Assembly: GCF_001677955.1 (NCBI RefSeq)
Contig: NZ_LELA01000042.1
Span: 124,001-188,000, forward strand
Reading direction: 5' to 3'
Source of the DNA: Chryseobacterium sp. BGARF1
GTDB taxonomy: Bacteria; Bacteroidota; Bacteroidia; Flavobacteriales; Weeksellaceae
DNA length: 64,000 bases
In this document: in pieces, positions 38,261 through 47,649 of the stretch
How the letters are laid out: the number at the start of each line of letters is the position of its first letter
Numbering within the stretch: the first letter of the stretch is position 1
Position numbers and translations under genes: made by a program
The notes under the pieces: generated by a model
What the model was told of the DNA's origin: nothing
Databases searched by the model: none
Seen by the model: only the letters and a program-made list of their open reading frames with translations

Positions 38261-39901
38261 ATGCTATCTAAAATAAATCCTACTCATACTCAAAGCTGGA
38301 AAGCCCTCGACGAACACTTTGGAAATAATGATTTTGAGCTAAGAACTCTTTTTCAATATAATCCAAACCGTTTTGAGGAGTTTTCTATCAAAAAAGACAA
38401 TTTTTTATTCGATTATTCTAAAAATTTAATCGATTCAAGAACAAAAGAGCTTCTTTTGAATCTTGCAGAAGAATGTCAGTTGAAGGATGCTATTTCTAAA
38501 ATGTTTTCGGGTGATAAAATCAACGAGACAGAAGGAAGGGCAGTTTTGCATACCGCTTTGAGGGATTTTTCTGATAAAGAAATTTTGGTTGATGGTGAAA
38601 ACATTAAGCCTCAAATCAAAAGAGTTTTAAATCACATGAAATCTTTCTCTGAAAAAATTATTTCAGGAGATCACAAAGGTTTTAGCGGAAAAGAAATTAC
38701 GGATGTTGTCAACATTGGAATTGGAGGTTCAGATTTGGGACCTGTAATGGTCGTTTCAGCTTTAAAACATTTTAAAACAAGATTAAATGTTCATTTCGTT
38801 TCAAACGTAGACGGAAATCATATCGCTGAAGTGGTGAAAAATTTAAATCCTGAAACCACTTTGTTCATCATTGCTTCCAAAACGTTTACGACTCAGGAGA
38901 CAATGACGAATGCAAACTCAGCAAAAGACTGGTTTTTAAAAGCAGGAAAACAGGAAGATGTCGCAAAACATTTTGTAGCTTTATCTACTAATGTTCAGTC
39001 AGTTAAAGACTTTGGGATTGCGGAAGACAACATCTTCGAATTCTGGGATTGGGTTGGTGGAAGATATTCATTGTGGAGCGCAATTGGTTTAAGCATTGTT
39101 CTTTCAGTTGGATATGAAAATTTTGAACAATTATTAAAAGGAGCTGAAAATACAGACCAACATTTCCAAACAGCAGATTTCTCTGAAAACGTTCCTGTTT
39201 TGATGGGACTTTTAGGAATCTGGTACCGTAATTTTTATGCTGCAACAAGTCATGCTGTTTTACCCTACTCTCAGTATTTAGACAGATTTGCAGCCTATCT
39301 TCAACAAGGAGATATGGAAAGCAACGGAAAATGTGTCGACAGAAACGGAGAGTTCGTAGAATATGAAACAGGTCCAATTATTTGGGGTGAACCGGGAACA
39401 AACGGACAACACGCTTTTTATCAATTGATTCACCAAGGAACAGAATTGATTCCGGCAGATTTTATTGCGTATGCAAAAAGCCCGAACAAAGTTTCTGACC
39501 ATCAAGATAAATTATTGGCCAACTTTTTCGCTCAAACTGAAGCTTTAGCTTTTGGTAAAAACGAAGAAGAAGTGGAAGAAGAATTACAAGCTTCAGGAAA
39601 AGCTGAAGAAGAAATAGATTTCTTGTTAAACTATAAAGTCTTCCACGGAAACACACCCACTAACTCATTATTAATCAAAGAATTAACTCCTTTTTCATTG
39701 GGACAGTTAATTGCTTTGTATGAGCATAAGATTTTCGTTCAAGGTGTCATTTGGAATATTTTTAGTTTTGACCAGTTTGGGGTGGAATTAGGGAAAGTTT
39801 TAGCAAATAAAATTTTACCGGAACTTGAAAGTAATGAGACAATTAACTCTCATGACAGTTCTACGAATGGGTTGATTAATTATTATAAAGGAAACAAATA
39901 A
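38261..39901 (+). CDS. pgi: glucose-6-phosphate isomerase
   Basis: The 546-residue protein is full-length and carries the family signatures: [17 protein letters not shown] near residue 150, [17 protein letters not shown] near residue 207, and the catalytic region [19 protein letters not shown] near residue 375. The C-terminal Lys-containing signature is near residue 500 ([18 protein letters not shown]). It interconverts glucose 6-phosphate and fructose 6-phosphate in glycolysis and gluconeogenesis. A toxin-antitoxin pair follows 40 nt downstream. Confidence 0.97.
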   Translation: MLSKINPTHTQSWKALDEHFGNNDFELRTLFQYNPNRFEEFSIKKDNFLFDYSKNLIDSRTKELLLNLAEECQLKDAISKMFSGDKINETEGRAVLHTALRDFSDKEILVDGENIKPQIKRVLNHMKSFSEKIISGDHKGFSGKEITDVVNIGIGGSDLGPVMVVSALKHFKTRLNVHFVSNVDGNHIAEVVKNLNPETTLFIIASKTFTTQETMTNANSAKDWFLKAGKQEDVAKHFVALSTNVQSVKDFGIAEDNIFEFWDWVGGRYSLWSAIGLSIVLSVGYENFEQLLKGAENTDQHFQTADFSENVPVLMGLLGIWYRNFYAATSHAVLPYSQYLDRFAAYLQQGDMESNGKCVDRNGEFVEYETGPIIWGEPGTNGQHAFYQLIHQGTELIPADFIAYAKSPNKVSDHQDKLLANFFAQTEALAFGKNEEEVEEELQASGKAEEEIDFLLNYKVFHGNTPTNSLLIKELTPFSLGQLIALYEHKIFVQGVIWNIFSFDQFGVELGKVLANKILPELESNETINSHDSSTNGLINYYKGNK

Positions 39902-39941
39902 TTGTTGAAAATTTTCATTAATTTTAATCAAAAATAAAGAT

Positions 39942-40160
39942 ATGACACAGATTATCATTAACCTAAGCAATAAGGAAGAAGAAACCTTTGTGGAAACTTT
40001 TTTAAAAAAAATGAAAATCAGTTTTGAAAAAAACGAAGATGATTTTGAATTGACGGATGAAATGAAAAGAGTTATTGATGAAGCTTTAAAACAAGACAAA
40101 TCTACAGCAGTAGATGGTAAAGAATCGTTAAAAAGAATTAGAGCCAAATATGGACTTTAA
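39942..40160 (+). CDS. antitoxin-like small protein of a RelE/ParE-type pair
   Basis: The 72-residue acidic protein has an N-terminal beta strand (MTQIIINLSN) and a helical C-terminus ending GKESLKRIRAKYGL, the form of small flavobacterial antitoxins. It overlaps the toxin-like gene by 11 nt (40150-40160), the usual order and coupling for a toxin-antitoxin operon. The N-terminus is too short for a clear DNA-binding domain, though it could make a ribbon-helix-helix dimer. It probably neutralises the product of the next gene through its C-terminal helix. Confidence 0.8.
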   Translation: MTQIIINLSNKEEETFVETFLKKMKISFEKNEDDFELTDEMKRVIDEALKQDKSTAVDGKESLKRIRAKYGL

Positions 40161-40440
40161 TTTTAAATTTTTACCAATTGCTGAAGAAAATATTGAAGAG
40201 GCGACAGATTATTATGCTAAAATTTCATTGAAAGTTCTGAAGAATTTCAATAAACAACTGGATCTTTCAATAAGCAGAATTATAGGCAATCCATATTTTC
40301 AAAAAAGGTTTAAATCTGTGAGAGCGCTTCTTGTAAAGAAATTTCCTTACATCATTTTCTATGAAATAAATGAAGATGAAAAAATGATTTATATCCTTTC
40401 CGTTTTCTGCACCCATCAGAATCCGGAAAAATATCCATAA
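40150..40440 (+). CDS. RelE/ParE superfamily toxin-like protein
   Basis: The 96-residue protein has the typical ParE/RelE plan: two helices after the first strand (FKFLPIAEENIEEATDYYAK), then VRALLVKKFPYIIFYEINED and the closing strand IYILSVFCTHQNPEKY. Family members act as mRNA interferases (RelE) or gyrase poisons (ParE). The few catalytic residues vary too much to choose by eye. Its start lies within the antitoxin-like gene. Sitting between pgi and folD, it could be a recent insertion into a housekeeping stretch. Confidence 0.85.
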   Translation: MDFNFKFLPIAEENIEEATDYYAKISLKVLKNFNKQLDLSISRIIGNPYFQKRFKSVRALLVKKFPYIIFYEINEDEKMIYILSVFCTHQNPEKYP

Positions 40441-40470
40441 AAAATCTAATAAAAAGTAATAAAAGTAAAA

Positions 40471-41355
40471 ATGGCAGAAATTCTTGACGGACTAAAAGTA
40501 TCCAAAGAAATAAAAGCAGAAATCAAGGTTGAAGTTGATAAAATCATTGCAAGCAAAAGAAGAGCTCCTCATTTGGTAGCCATTCTTGTTGGGAACAATG
40601 GTGCAAGTAAAGCTTATGTAAACGCTAAAGTAAAAGATTGTGAAGAAGTTGGTTTTCAGTCGAGTTTAGTGAAATTTCCAAGTACGGTTTCTGAATCTGA
40701 ATTGTTGGAAAAAATCGATGAGTTAAATAAATCTAAAGCAGTTGACGGATTTATCGTTCAGTTGCCTTTACCAGACCAAATCGATCAGGAAAAAATCATC
40801 AACGCAATCGATCCAAGAAAAGATGTTGATGGCTTCCACCCTACAAATTTCGGAAAAATGGCTTTGGAAATGGACACTTTCCTGCCTGCAACACCTTTCG
40901 GAATTTTAACTTTATTGGAAAGATATAATATCGAAACAAAAGGTAAAGACTGTGTTATTATCGGAAGAAGTAAGATTGTAGGAAGACCTATGAGTATTTT
41001 GATGGGAAGAAAAGATTTCCCTGGAAACTCTACCGTTACATTGACGCACTCTTACACCAAAGATATCGAAGAATATACTAAAAAAGCAGATATCGTAATT
41101 ACAGCTTTAGGCGACCCTCACTTTTTGAAAGGTGAAATGATTAAAGACGGAGCGGTAATTGTTGACGTAGGAATTACTAGAGTTGATAACGATTCTCCAA
41201 AAGGATATTATTTGGCAGGTGACGTAGATTTTGACAGTTGTGCAGAGAAAGCAAGCTGGATTACCCCTGTTCCCGGAGGAGTAGGTCCTATGACAAGAGC
41301 AATGTTGATGAAAAACACCATCATTGCCTACAAAACTTCGGTTTACAACGATTAA
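40471..41355 (+). CDS. folD: bifunctional methylenetetrahydrofolate dehydrogenase / cyclohydrolase
   Basis: The 294-residue protein is a full FolD. The catalytic Lys lies in YVNAKVKDCEEVGF (Lys near residue 54), the QLPLPDQI motif near residue 99, and the NADP-binding GRSKIVGRPMSILM near residue 170. The C-terminal PGGVGPMTRAMLMKNT is diagnostic. It oxidises 5,10-methylene-THF to methenyl-THF and hydrolyses that to 10-formyl-THF, supplying one-carbon units for purines and initiator tRNA. A perfect hairpin follows the gene, before queE. Confidence 0.97.
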   Translation: MAEILDGLKVSKEIKAEIKVEVDKIIASKRRAPHLVAILVGNNGASKAYVNAKVKDCEEVGFQSSLVKFPSTVSESELLEKIDELNKSKAVDGFIVQLPLPDQIDQEKIINAIDPRKDVDGFHPTNFGKMALEMDTFLPATPFGILTLLERYNIETKGKDCVIIGRSKIVGRPMSILMGRKDFPGNSTVTLTHSYTKDIEEYTKKADIVITALGDPHFLKGEMIKDGAVIVDVGITRVDNDSPKGYYLAGDVDFDSCAEKASWITPVPGGVGPMTRAMLMKNTIIAYKTSVYND

Positions 41356-41364
41356 TTTTTAATT

Positions 41365-41397
41365 AAACGTTCAAGGTTTTAAAAACCTTGAACGTTT
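41365..41397. repeat. long hairpin between folD and queE
   Basis: AAACGTTCAAGGTTTT (41365-41380) is followed directly by its complement up to 41397, a 16-bp stem with almost no loop. It may end folD transcription. There is little T run after it, and it resembles the hairpin at 53943-53973 in architecture, so it may be a dispersed palindromic repeat. Confidence 0.7.
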
Positions 41398-41408
41398 GAC
41401 AAGCTAAA

Positions 41409-42038
41409 ATGAATAAAGAAGAAGATATATTATTAAAAGAAGGTAAAATGCTCCCAGTGATGGAGCATTTTTATACTATTCAGGGAGAAGGTGCTCATAC
41501 AGGAAAAGCGGCTTACTTTATCAGACTGGGAGGTTGTGACGTTGGCTGCCACTGGTGTGATGTAAAAGAAAGCTGGGACCCAACGCTGCATCCCCTGATG
41601 AATGCTGAAGAAATTGCAGAAACTGCCGCAAGACATTGTAAAACGATTGTTTTGACTGGCGGCGAACCATTGATGTGGAATTTAGATATTTTGACTTCTA
41701 AATTAAAGGAATTAGGATGTACCGTTCATATCGAAACTTCGGGAGCTTATCCTTTGAGCGGACAAATCGATTGGATTACTCTTTCACCAAAGAAAACGGG
41801 GCTTCCAAAAGAAGAAATTTACGCGAAAGCTCACGAGCTTAAAATGATTATTTTTAACAATAATGATTTTAAATTCGCTGAAGAACAAGCGAGCAAAGTT
41901 TCCGAAAACTGCAGATTATATCTTCAGAGCGAATGGAGCAAGCGAGACGAGATGTATCCAAAGATGACCGATTTCATCCTTGCAAACCCACGTTGGCAAG
42001 CATCGGTGCAAACACATAAATACCTGAATATTCCGTAA
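41409..42038 (+). CDS. queE: 7-carboxy-7-deazaguanine synthase
   Basis: The 209-residue radical-SAM enzyme has the cluster motif CDVGCHWC (CX3CX2C) at about residues 38-45, preceded by FYTIQGEGAHTGKAAYFIRL and followed by LTGGEPLMW, which together mark QueE. It converts 6-carboxytetrahydropterin to 7-carboxy-7-deazaguanine, on the way to queuosine in tRNA. No other queuosine gene is visible in the window. It lies 53 nt after folD, and the sugar transferase gene follows 34 nt later on the same strand. Confidence 0.95.
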   Translation: MNKEEDILLKEGKMLPVMEHFYTIQGEGAHTGKAAYFIRLGGCDVGCHWCDVKESWDPTLHPLMNAEEIAETAARHCKTIVLTGGEPLMWNLDILTSKLKELGCTVHIETSGAYPLSGQIDWITLSPKKTGLPKEEIYAKAHELKMIIFNNNDFKFAEEQASKVSENCRLYLQSEWSKRDEMYPKMTDFILANPRWQASVQTHKYLNIP

Positions 42039-42072
42039 ATTGTTTATATTAGCCTCTGCCTTTCGTTAGAAG

Positions 42073-43443
42073 ATGCAAAGAATACGATATTCCCGTTATC
42101 TAAAATCAATTATCATATTGCTCGACCTTTTTGTTCTTGCGACTGTTTTTGTATTTTATTTTTTAAACACAACTCCAGATTTGGTACACAATCGGGAACT
42201 ATGGTACGAAACATCGTTTCCTTTACTTCTTGTTATCTTATTCTGGATTTTATTAAGTGGAAGAACTAGGATTTATAATATATCCAGAAACCTCACTTAT
42301 ATTCTTTTTGTAGAGCGTATTATTATTCATTTTCTTTTATTTATCATCGGTTTGATATTGATAAGAAAAGTGAGCAACAATCAGTTTTTTGGTTCAGAAC
42401 TAACCTGGCTTTCGCTTTATCTTTTTGTTTTTATATTTACTTTAAAATCTGCTGTCTATTTTTTGATAAGATACATCAGAACCATGGGAGTCAACCATAG
42501 GAATGTGATGTTTCTGAGTGAAAATAAATCAACAGAGGTTTTAAAAAGAATAATTGAAGACAGAAAAGATTTTGGGTATAAAATATTTAATTACAGCTCA
42601 ACTGAAATAAATATTGAAAATCTTGTAGAGTTTTGGAAAAAAAATGGAATCCATACGTTATTTATTCATACGGAAAACTCGTTTAGCAATGAAACAGAGG
42701 ATAAAATTTTCAGATTGGCAGAAGCCAACAAAGTACATATTTCGTTGATTCCTAATATTGCGAAAAACAATTTTTTCTTTTATGATTTAGGATATATTCA
42801 AACCCAACCAATCTTAACGCAGGCAAAATATCCTTTAGATTATTACTCTAATTTTTTACTTAAGAGAATTTTTGACATTATCTTTTCGGTCTTTGTTTTG
42901 CTATTCATTTGTTCGTGGTTGTTTCCCATTATTGCAATTTTAATTAAAAGAAGTTCTAAAGGTCCTGTATTTTTCGTTCAGAAAAGATATGGTTTCCATG
43001 AGGAGGTTTTTAATTGTTTTAAATTCAGAACAATGATAGTTAATGAAGATTCTGCATCTAAAACAACAAGTGCCAACGATTCAAGAATTACCAAAATAGG
43101 AAAGTTTTTAAGGAAAACGAGCCTTGATGAGATGCCACAATTTATTAATGTTTTGAAAGGTGAAATGTCTATTGTAGGCCCAAGACCACACATGTTGGCT
43201 GTTGATGATTATTACAAACCAAAAATAGGAAGATACAGCTTAAGAAGTTTAGCCAACCCAGGAATTACTGGTTTAGCTCAGGTAAATGGCTTAAGAGGTG
43301 ATGCGGGAGATGTGGAAATAGAAATGAACAAGAGAATTCTTGCCGACGCATTCTACATCAGAAACTGGAGTTTCACTTTAGATATCGTTATTATTTTAAA
43401 GACCATTTTACTAGTAATAACCGGAGATAAAAATGCAAAATAA
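42073..43443 (+). CDS. sugar transferase, polyprenyl-phosphate type (WcaJ/WbaP-like)
   Basis: The 456-residue protein has an N-terminal region with four membrane helices, a cytoplasmic CoA-binding-like domain (about 130-255), one re-entrant helix near residue 275, and the C-terminal bacterial sugar transferase domain. That domain is marked by KRSSKGPVFFVQKRYG, KFRTM, TSLDEMPQFINVLKGEMS, VGPRPHM and NPGITGLAQVNGLRG. It places the first sugar-1-phosphate on the undecaprenyl-phosphate carrier. It would start the glycan chains handled by the flippase and glycosyltransferase at 20498-22893, though the loci are 19 kb apart. Confidence 0.92.
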   Translation: MQRIRYSRYLKSIIILLDLFVLATVFVFYFLNTTPDLVHNRELWYETSFPLLLVILFWILLSGRTRIYNISRNLTYILFVERIIIHFLLFIIGLILIRKVSNNQFFGSELTWLSLYLFVFIFTLKSAVYFLIRYIRTMGVNHRNVMFLSENKSTEVLKRIIEDRKDFGYKIFNYSSTEINIENLVEFWKKNGIHTLFIHTENSFSNETEDKIFRLAEANKVHISLIPNIAKNNFFFYDLGYIQTQPILTQAKYPLDYYSNFLLKRIFDIIFSVFVLLFICSWLFPIIAILIKRSSKGPVFFVQKRYGFHEEVFNCFKFRTMIVNEDSASKTTSANDSRITKIGKFLRKTSLDEMPQFINVLKGEMSIVGPRPHMLAVDDYYKPKIGRYSLRSLANPGITGLAQVNGLRGDAGDVEIEMNKRILADAFYIRNWSFTLDIVIILKTILLVITGDKNAK

Positions 43444-43516
43444 GACGAGGTAACGTTAAAATAATTTAAAATTTTAGCATCAAACTCAGACTTAGTCGTA
43501 ACCTTAGTCTTAAACA
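43444..43516. repeat. degenerate inverted repeat upstream of the MlaE-type permease
   Basis: The left part GACGAGGTAACG is the imperfect complement of GTAACCTTAGTC on the right; CTTAGTC occurs twice, 12 nt apart. It resembles the heptamer arrays but the register is less regular. Confidence 0.45.
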
Positions 43517-43546
43517 AATTAAATAAAAATAGCCTAATTTAGCAGA

Positions 43547-44299
43547 ATGTTAAAAAAGTTTTTTACAGCCGTCGGAGAATACATGATTCTTATCGGTAAA
43601 TCTCTTCAAAAGCCTCAGAAAATGAGAGTTTTTTGGAAGCTATTTATGCGAGAAATCAATGACTTGGGTGTCAACTCATTTGGGTTGGTTATTTTCACGT
43701 CTATCTTCGTAGGAGCAGTAGTTGCCATTCAGATGTTTAACAATTTTGATGCATCATCGTTCCCAATTCCTCCTGCATTTGTTGGTTATGCGACCAAAGC
43801 AGTTTTAGTATTAGAATTCGCTCCTACTATTATCAGTTTAATTTTAGCTGGCAAAGTAGGTTCATACATTGCATCTACGATTGGGACAATGCGTGTTTCA
43901 GAACAGATTGATGCCTTAGATATTATGGGAGTAAACTCTCCCAATTTTTTAATTTTACCTAAAATCATTGCCTGTCTTATTTTCAACCCTCTTTTGATTG
44001 CAATCAGTATCGTTTTTGGTATTGGCGGCGGTTATATTGCCGGAATACTTACTGGTAACTGGACGACGGCAGATTACATCACAGGTATTCAAATGTATAT
44101 GCCTAATTTATTTATCTTCTATGCATTTGCCAAAACAATTGTTTTTGCATTTGTAATTGCTACCGTTCCTTCTTATTTTGGATATTTTGTAAAAGGTGGC
44201 TCATTGGAAGTAGGTAGAGCAAGTACACAAGCCGTGGTTTGGACGATGGTATTTATCATTATTTCCGAATTAATTTTAACGCAATTAATATTAAGCTGA
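43547..44299 (+). CDS. MlaE family ABC transporter permease
   Basis: The 250-residue membrane protein has five to six helices and the family stretches FTSIFVGAVVAIQMFNNFDA, LVLEFAPTIISLILAGKVGS and IASTIGTMRVSEQIDALDIM. MlaE permeases work with an ATPase and an MCE protein to move phospholipids between the inner membrane and the periplasm. The stop TGA at 44297-44299 shares one base with the ATG of the ATPase gene. The MCE partner is probably the protein at 26956-27906, as none is present here. Confidence 0.93.
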   Translation: MLKKFFTAVGEYMILIGKSLQKPQKMRVFWKLFMREINDLGVNSFGLVIFTSIFVGAVVAIQMFNNFDASSFPIPPAFVGYATKAVLVLEFAPTIISLILAGKVGSYIASTIGTMRVSEQIDALDIMGVNSPNFLILPKIIACLIFNPLLIAISIVFGIGGGYIAGILTGNWTTADYITGIQMYMPNLFIFYAFAKTIVFAFVIATVPSYFGYFVKGGSLEVGRASTQAVVWTMVFIIISELILTQLILS

Positions 44300-45114
44300 T
44301 GATTGAGGTAAAAAATCTTAAAAAGAGTTTTGGTGATGTTGAAGTGCTTAAAGGAATTTCAACCAACTTTGAAAAAGGAAAAACAAACCTGATCATCGGG
44401 CAAAGTGGATCAGGAAAAACAGTTTTCCTTAAAAGTTTATTAAACGTGTATCAACCTTCATCGGGAGAAATCTTGTTTGATGGAAGAGACATTAACGTAA
44501 TGAACCGCGAAGAAAAACAACATCTACGATCTGAAATCGGAACCTTATTTCAGGGAAGTGCATTGTTTGATTCATTAACTGTTGAAGAAAACATCATGTT
44601 TCCTCTTGATATGTTTACCAATTTAACTTTCAGAGAAAAAAAAAGAAGAGTTTTTGAGGTAATCGGAAGAGTACATTTAGATAAAGCCAACAGAAAGTTT
44701 CCATCAGAAATTTCCGGAGGGATGCAAAAACGTGTGGCGATAGCAAGAGCGATTGTAAACCACCCAAAATATTTGTTCTGTGATGAGCCAAACTCAGGAT
44801 TAGACCCTTATACTTCTAATGTAATTGATGATTTATTGCTTGAAATCACCAAAGAATACAATACTACAACCATTATTAATACCCATGATATGAACTCGGT
44901 GATGACAATTGGCGAGAAAATTGTATATCTGAGATTGGGCATAAAAGAATGGGAAGGTAATAAAGACGTTCTGATTACTGCAGGCAATAAAAATCTAATC
45001 GATTTCGTTTATTCATCAGAATTATTTAAGGAATTGAGAGAATATCTATTGGAGAATAATAAGACTATTGAAAATACGATTACAAAAATAGACGATAATG
45101 AAAAAATTAATTAG
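44299..45114 (+). CDS. MlaF-like ABC transporter ATP-binding protein
   Basis: From the ATG at 44299 the protein is 271 residues; an earlier in-frame ATG at 44239 lies within the permease gene and is unlikely. Walker A is GQSGSGKT near residue 34, the signature SGGMQKRVAIARA near residue 141, and Walker B YLFCDEPNSGLDP near residue 160. It supplies ATP hydrolysis to the MlaE-type permease. The last 17 nt overlap the start of the beta-barrel protein gene, so all three are translationally coupled. Confidence 0.93.
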   Translation: MIEVKNLKKSFGDVEVLKGISTNFEKGKTNLIIGQSGSGKTVFLKSLLNVYQPSSGEILFDGRDINVMNREEKQHLRSEIGTLFQGSALFDSLTVEENIMFPLDMFTNLTFREKKRRVFEVIGRVHLDKANRKFPSEISGGMQKRVAIARAIVNHPKYLFCDEPNSGLDPYTSNVIDDLLLEITKEYNTTTIINTHDMNSVMTIGEKIVYLRLGIKEWEGNKDVLITAGNKNLIDFVYSSELFKELREYLLENNKTIENTITKIDDNEKIN

Positions 45115-45736
45115 TGCAGCATTGATAGGCTTTTCAGTTTTTGCATCAGCACAGATTTCTTTGGCGGCAAAAGCCAATGCAGTAATTCCTACAAGTTCAG
45201 CTTCGTGGAAGAATTTAAAATCTGCGGCAACCAATGCAGTAGAGCAAAAAGGAAAAAATATTACCGGATTTAATGTTGGTTTATCTTTAAAAATCGATTT
45301 ACCAACTGCATTATATCTAATGCCGGAAATTTATTATACCAATTTTAGCAATGAAGTTACTGTACAAAATGATGTAAATGCAGCGCAAACTACCATTAAA
45401 GCTAAAAATAGCAGGGTAGATATTCCTGTTTTGGTAGGGGTAAATGTGTTAGGGAATTTATTAAGTGCTTATGCAGGACCAGTTGGAAGTTTCAACTTAG
45501 CTAAAAGTGATAATTTTGACAACTTCGTACAGAAAGTTGATGCAAAAGAATTTACTGTAGGTTACCAATTGGGTGTACAAAGTGAGATTAAGAAACTAAT
45601 TCTTACAGCAAGATATGAAGGTGCTTTTTCTAAAGATCAGAGAAAATTCATCAACAACGTTGCGGGGTCAAGTCAGGAAATCAATTACGACAACAGATCA
45701 AGCTTATTTTTGTTAGGTTTAGGGTATAAATTCTAA
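45098..45736 (+). CDS. outer-membrane beta-barrel protein
   Basis: The 212-residue protein has a signal peptide (MKKLISAALIGFSVFASAQ), then alternating hydrophobic strands ending in the C-terminal aromatic LFLLGLGYKF, the hallmark of a small outer-membrane barrel. Its coupling to the lipid-transport permease and ATPase suggests an outer-membrane role in the same process; this is inference from the 17-nt overlap and order. No specific family name can be given. Confidence 0.8.
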   Translation: MKKLISAALIGFSVFASAQISLAAKANAVIPTSSASWKNLKSAATNAVEQKGKNITGFNVGLSLKIDLPTALYLMPEIYYTNFSNEVTVQNDVNAAQTTIKAKNSRVDIPVLVGVNVLGNLLSAYAGPVGSFNLAKSDNFDNFVQKVDAKEFTVGYQLGVQSEIKKLILTARYEGAFSKDQRKFINNVAGSSQEINYDNRSSLFLLGLGYKF

Positions 45737-45756
45737 TTAGAAATATTTAATCATAA

Positions 45757-45788
45757 AAAAATCCTCAAATTTAAATTTGAGGATTTTT
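45757..45788. terminator. perfect 32-nt palindrome, bidirectional terminator
   Basis: AAAAATCCTCAAATTT (45757-45772) is followed immediately by its exact complement (45773-45788). The A and T runs at the ends serve both directions. The stop codon of the minus-strand gene (45771-45773) sits at its centre. Confidence 0.85.
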
Positions 45789-46088
45789 ATTTATACTTTC
45801 TCTTTCAAGCTCAGCCTGACGTTTTTCAATTTCAAGAGCTTGCTTCTCCAATTCTTCTTTTTCTTTTTGAAGTTGTTTAAACTCCTTTCTTTTGGCTTCA
45901 GCTTTTATGGCACTACCTTTACTTACATATCCTATCATTCCGCCAAATATCAAACCTATACCAATTCCCGCCATTACTCCCATTACATGTGAGAGTGTAA
46001 TTTTCTCAACCGTAAAATCTGTTGTCAGATAAAAAAGTAAGGCAGATACTGCAAGAAGTATCATCCCTATAATCGAAATACTTTTCAT
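45771..46088 (-). CDS. small membrane protein with coiled-coil tail
   Basis: The 105-residue protein has two membrane helices (about residues 5-23 and 34-56). A strongly charged coiled coil follows (about 64-100, AKRKEFKQLQKEKEELEKQA and onward). It belongs to no family I can name. Such proteins may organise membrane complexes, but nothing in the surroundings indicates a role. The stop codon lies within the terminator palindrome shared with the converging beta-barrel gene. Confidence 0.7.
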   Translation of the reverse strand: MKSISIIGMILLAVSALLFYLTTDFTVEKITLSHVMGVMAGIGIGLIFGGMIGYVSKGSAIKAEAKRKEFKQLQKEKEELEKQALEIEKRQAELERESINKNPQI

Positions 46089-46186
46089 AATAGTGTTTTT
46101 TGATGGTGAATAGTAACTTTTAAATATAAGTAAAATTTGAAAAAAATTTAGTTCCCAAATAATTGAATTGAAAACTAAAATTTACA

Positions 46187-46993
46187 TTAAATTTTTCCTC
46201 CAGCAGTTTTATAATACTCTAAAGCTTTAGGCAAATCTTTTTGAATATCTGCAACTCTTGTTGCAGGACTAGGGTGAGTAGATAAAAACTCTGGCTGTCT
46301 CGCTCCTGAAGATGAGGCTTCCATTCTCTGCCAAAACGGAATTGCCTGACGTGGATCATATCCTGCAATCGCCATTAAATTTAATCCCATTTCATCTGCC
46401 TCAGACTCCTGAGTTCTTCCATATTTAAGCAAAGCAACCTGAGAAACTGCAGGATAAGCTTCCGCTACAACATTAGCAATTTGTTGATTACTGATAGCTC
46501 CTCCTAAAAGAGCTCCTCCATATTGAGCAACCATTGCCTGTGAAATTCTTTCGTTACCGTGACCTGCCAAAGCATGAGAAACCTCGTGTCCCATTACCAC
46601 AGCAAGACCAGTCTCATCTTTTGTTATGGGAAGAATCCCAGTGTAAACCGCAACTTTTCCACCCGGCATACACCAAGCGTTCACCTGTTTATCCTGAAGA
46701 AGATTAAACTCCCATTGATAACCTGACAAATCTGCAGCTCTGCCAATACTTGCGTAATATCTCTCTGCGGCTAACTTTATATTATTTCCAACTTTTTTTA
46801 CCATTTGAGCCTGAGCTCCAGTCACAACTTTTGACTCTTTTAAGGTCTGCTGATATTGTTGTACAGCAGTAGATGTTATTTCAGAATTTAAAGTCCCTAT
46901 TTGTAAAGATTTCCTTCCCGTCATCGGGTTTGTTGTACATGCTGCAACTACAAAAGCCGCTGCTCCAATACCTAATAAATGAGTAATTTTCAT
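46187..46993 (-). CDS. M48 family metallopeptidase lipoprotein (LoiP/BepA-like)
   Basis: The 268-residue protein has a lipoprotein signal ending VAAC (Cys19). The zinc-binding HEXXH motif is in VMGHEVSHALAGHGNE (near residue 137), and the third ligand Glu lies in GRTQESEADEMGLNLM (near residue 197). The late STHPSPATRVADIQ motif is typical of the M48B/C group. These periplasmic proteases check outer-membrane protein assembly and degrade misfolded barrels. It is monocistronic. Confidence 0.93.
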   Translation of the reverse strand: MKITHLLGIGAAAFVVAACTTNPMTGRKSLQIGTLNSEITSTAVQQYQQTLKESKVVTGAQAQMVKKVGNNIKLAAERYYASIGRAADLSGYQWEFNLLQDKQVNAWCMPGGKVAVYTGILPITKDETGLAVVMGHEVSHALAGHGNERISQAMVAQYGGALLGGAISNQQIANVVAEAYPAVSQVALLKYGRTQESEADEMGLNLMAIAGYDPRQAIPFWQRMEASSSGARQPEFLSTHPSPATRVADIQKDLPKALEYYKTAGGKI

Positions 46994-47098
46994 AATTATG
47001 CTTATTATAAATGAACCTTAACAATTTCTATTCCAAAAAATATTCTGAAATTCGTTTTTGCATACATTTTGATGTATAAATTTACTAAATTTAATCTT

Positions 47099-47644
47099 AT
47101 GAAAAATTATATAAAAATAATCTCTGTTTTTGCATTCATATTTCTTTTTCAGAATTGTACATCGCAAAAAGTTGATCCACAAATAGTAAACAATCTGGTT
47201 AGTTCTGATGAGTTTACTTTTTATGCTGAAAAAGCAAATCCTATGAGTTTTGATGTTATTAATGTGGTCAACTCAATGCCAAATGCAGCTCAACTTCGCA
47301 CATTTCAGATTTCAGGACAAGGTTATGGCATCGAAATAAAAAAAGGAGTAATGGAAGTTAACCTACCTTATTTTGGAAGAGCTTTTACATCAACTTACGG
47401 TTCTTCAGATAACAGCTACAGATTTACTTCAAAAGATTACGCAGTAACGAAAACCCAAAGTAAAAAAGGAAATTGGGTATACAAAATCAAACCCAATGAT
47501 GTGAAAAATATTTCTGATATCAATATTGAAATTTATAAAAACGGAAGAGCATCAACATCCATAAGAAGTAACGACAGACAGCCTATTTCTTACGATGGAT
47601 ATATTTCTAAAAACGAAGAAACGAAAGAAAAAGAGAAGCTTTAA
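47099..47644 (+). CDS. DUF4251 family lipoprotein
   Basis: An earlier ATG at 47069 exists, but the ATG at 47099 places the signal MKNYIKIISVFAFIFLFQNC at the N-terminus with a lipobox Cys20, so it is preferred. That gives 181 residues. The mature part has the DUF4251 pattern: SDEFTFYAEKANPM early, YFGRAFTSTYGSSDNSYRF in the middle, and a conserved end INIEIYKNGRASTSIRSNDR. Function unknown; the family is secreted and widespread in Bacteroidota. The downstream gap is filled by a heptamer array. Confidence 0.83.
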   Translation: MKNYIKIISVFAFIFLFQNCTSQKVDPQIVNNLVSSDEFTFYAEKANPMSFDVINVVNSMPNAAQLRTFQISGQGYGIEIKKGVMEVNLPYFGRAFTSTYGSSDNSYRFTSKDYAVTKTQSKKGNWVYKIKPNDVKNISDINIEIYKNGRASTSIRSNDRQPISYDGYISKNEETKEKEKL

Positions 47645-47649
47645 TCGTG

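Noticed and set aside
44239..44298. Upstream start for the MlaF-like ATPase
   Set aside because: It lies within the permease gene; the ATG at 44299 overlaps the permease stop by one base and gives the standard N-terminus MIEVKNLKKSFG.
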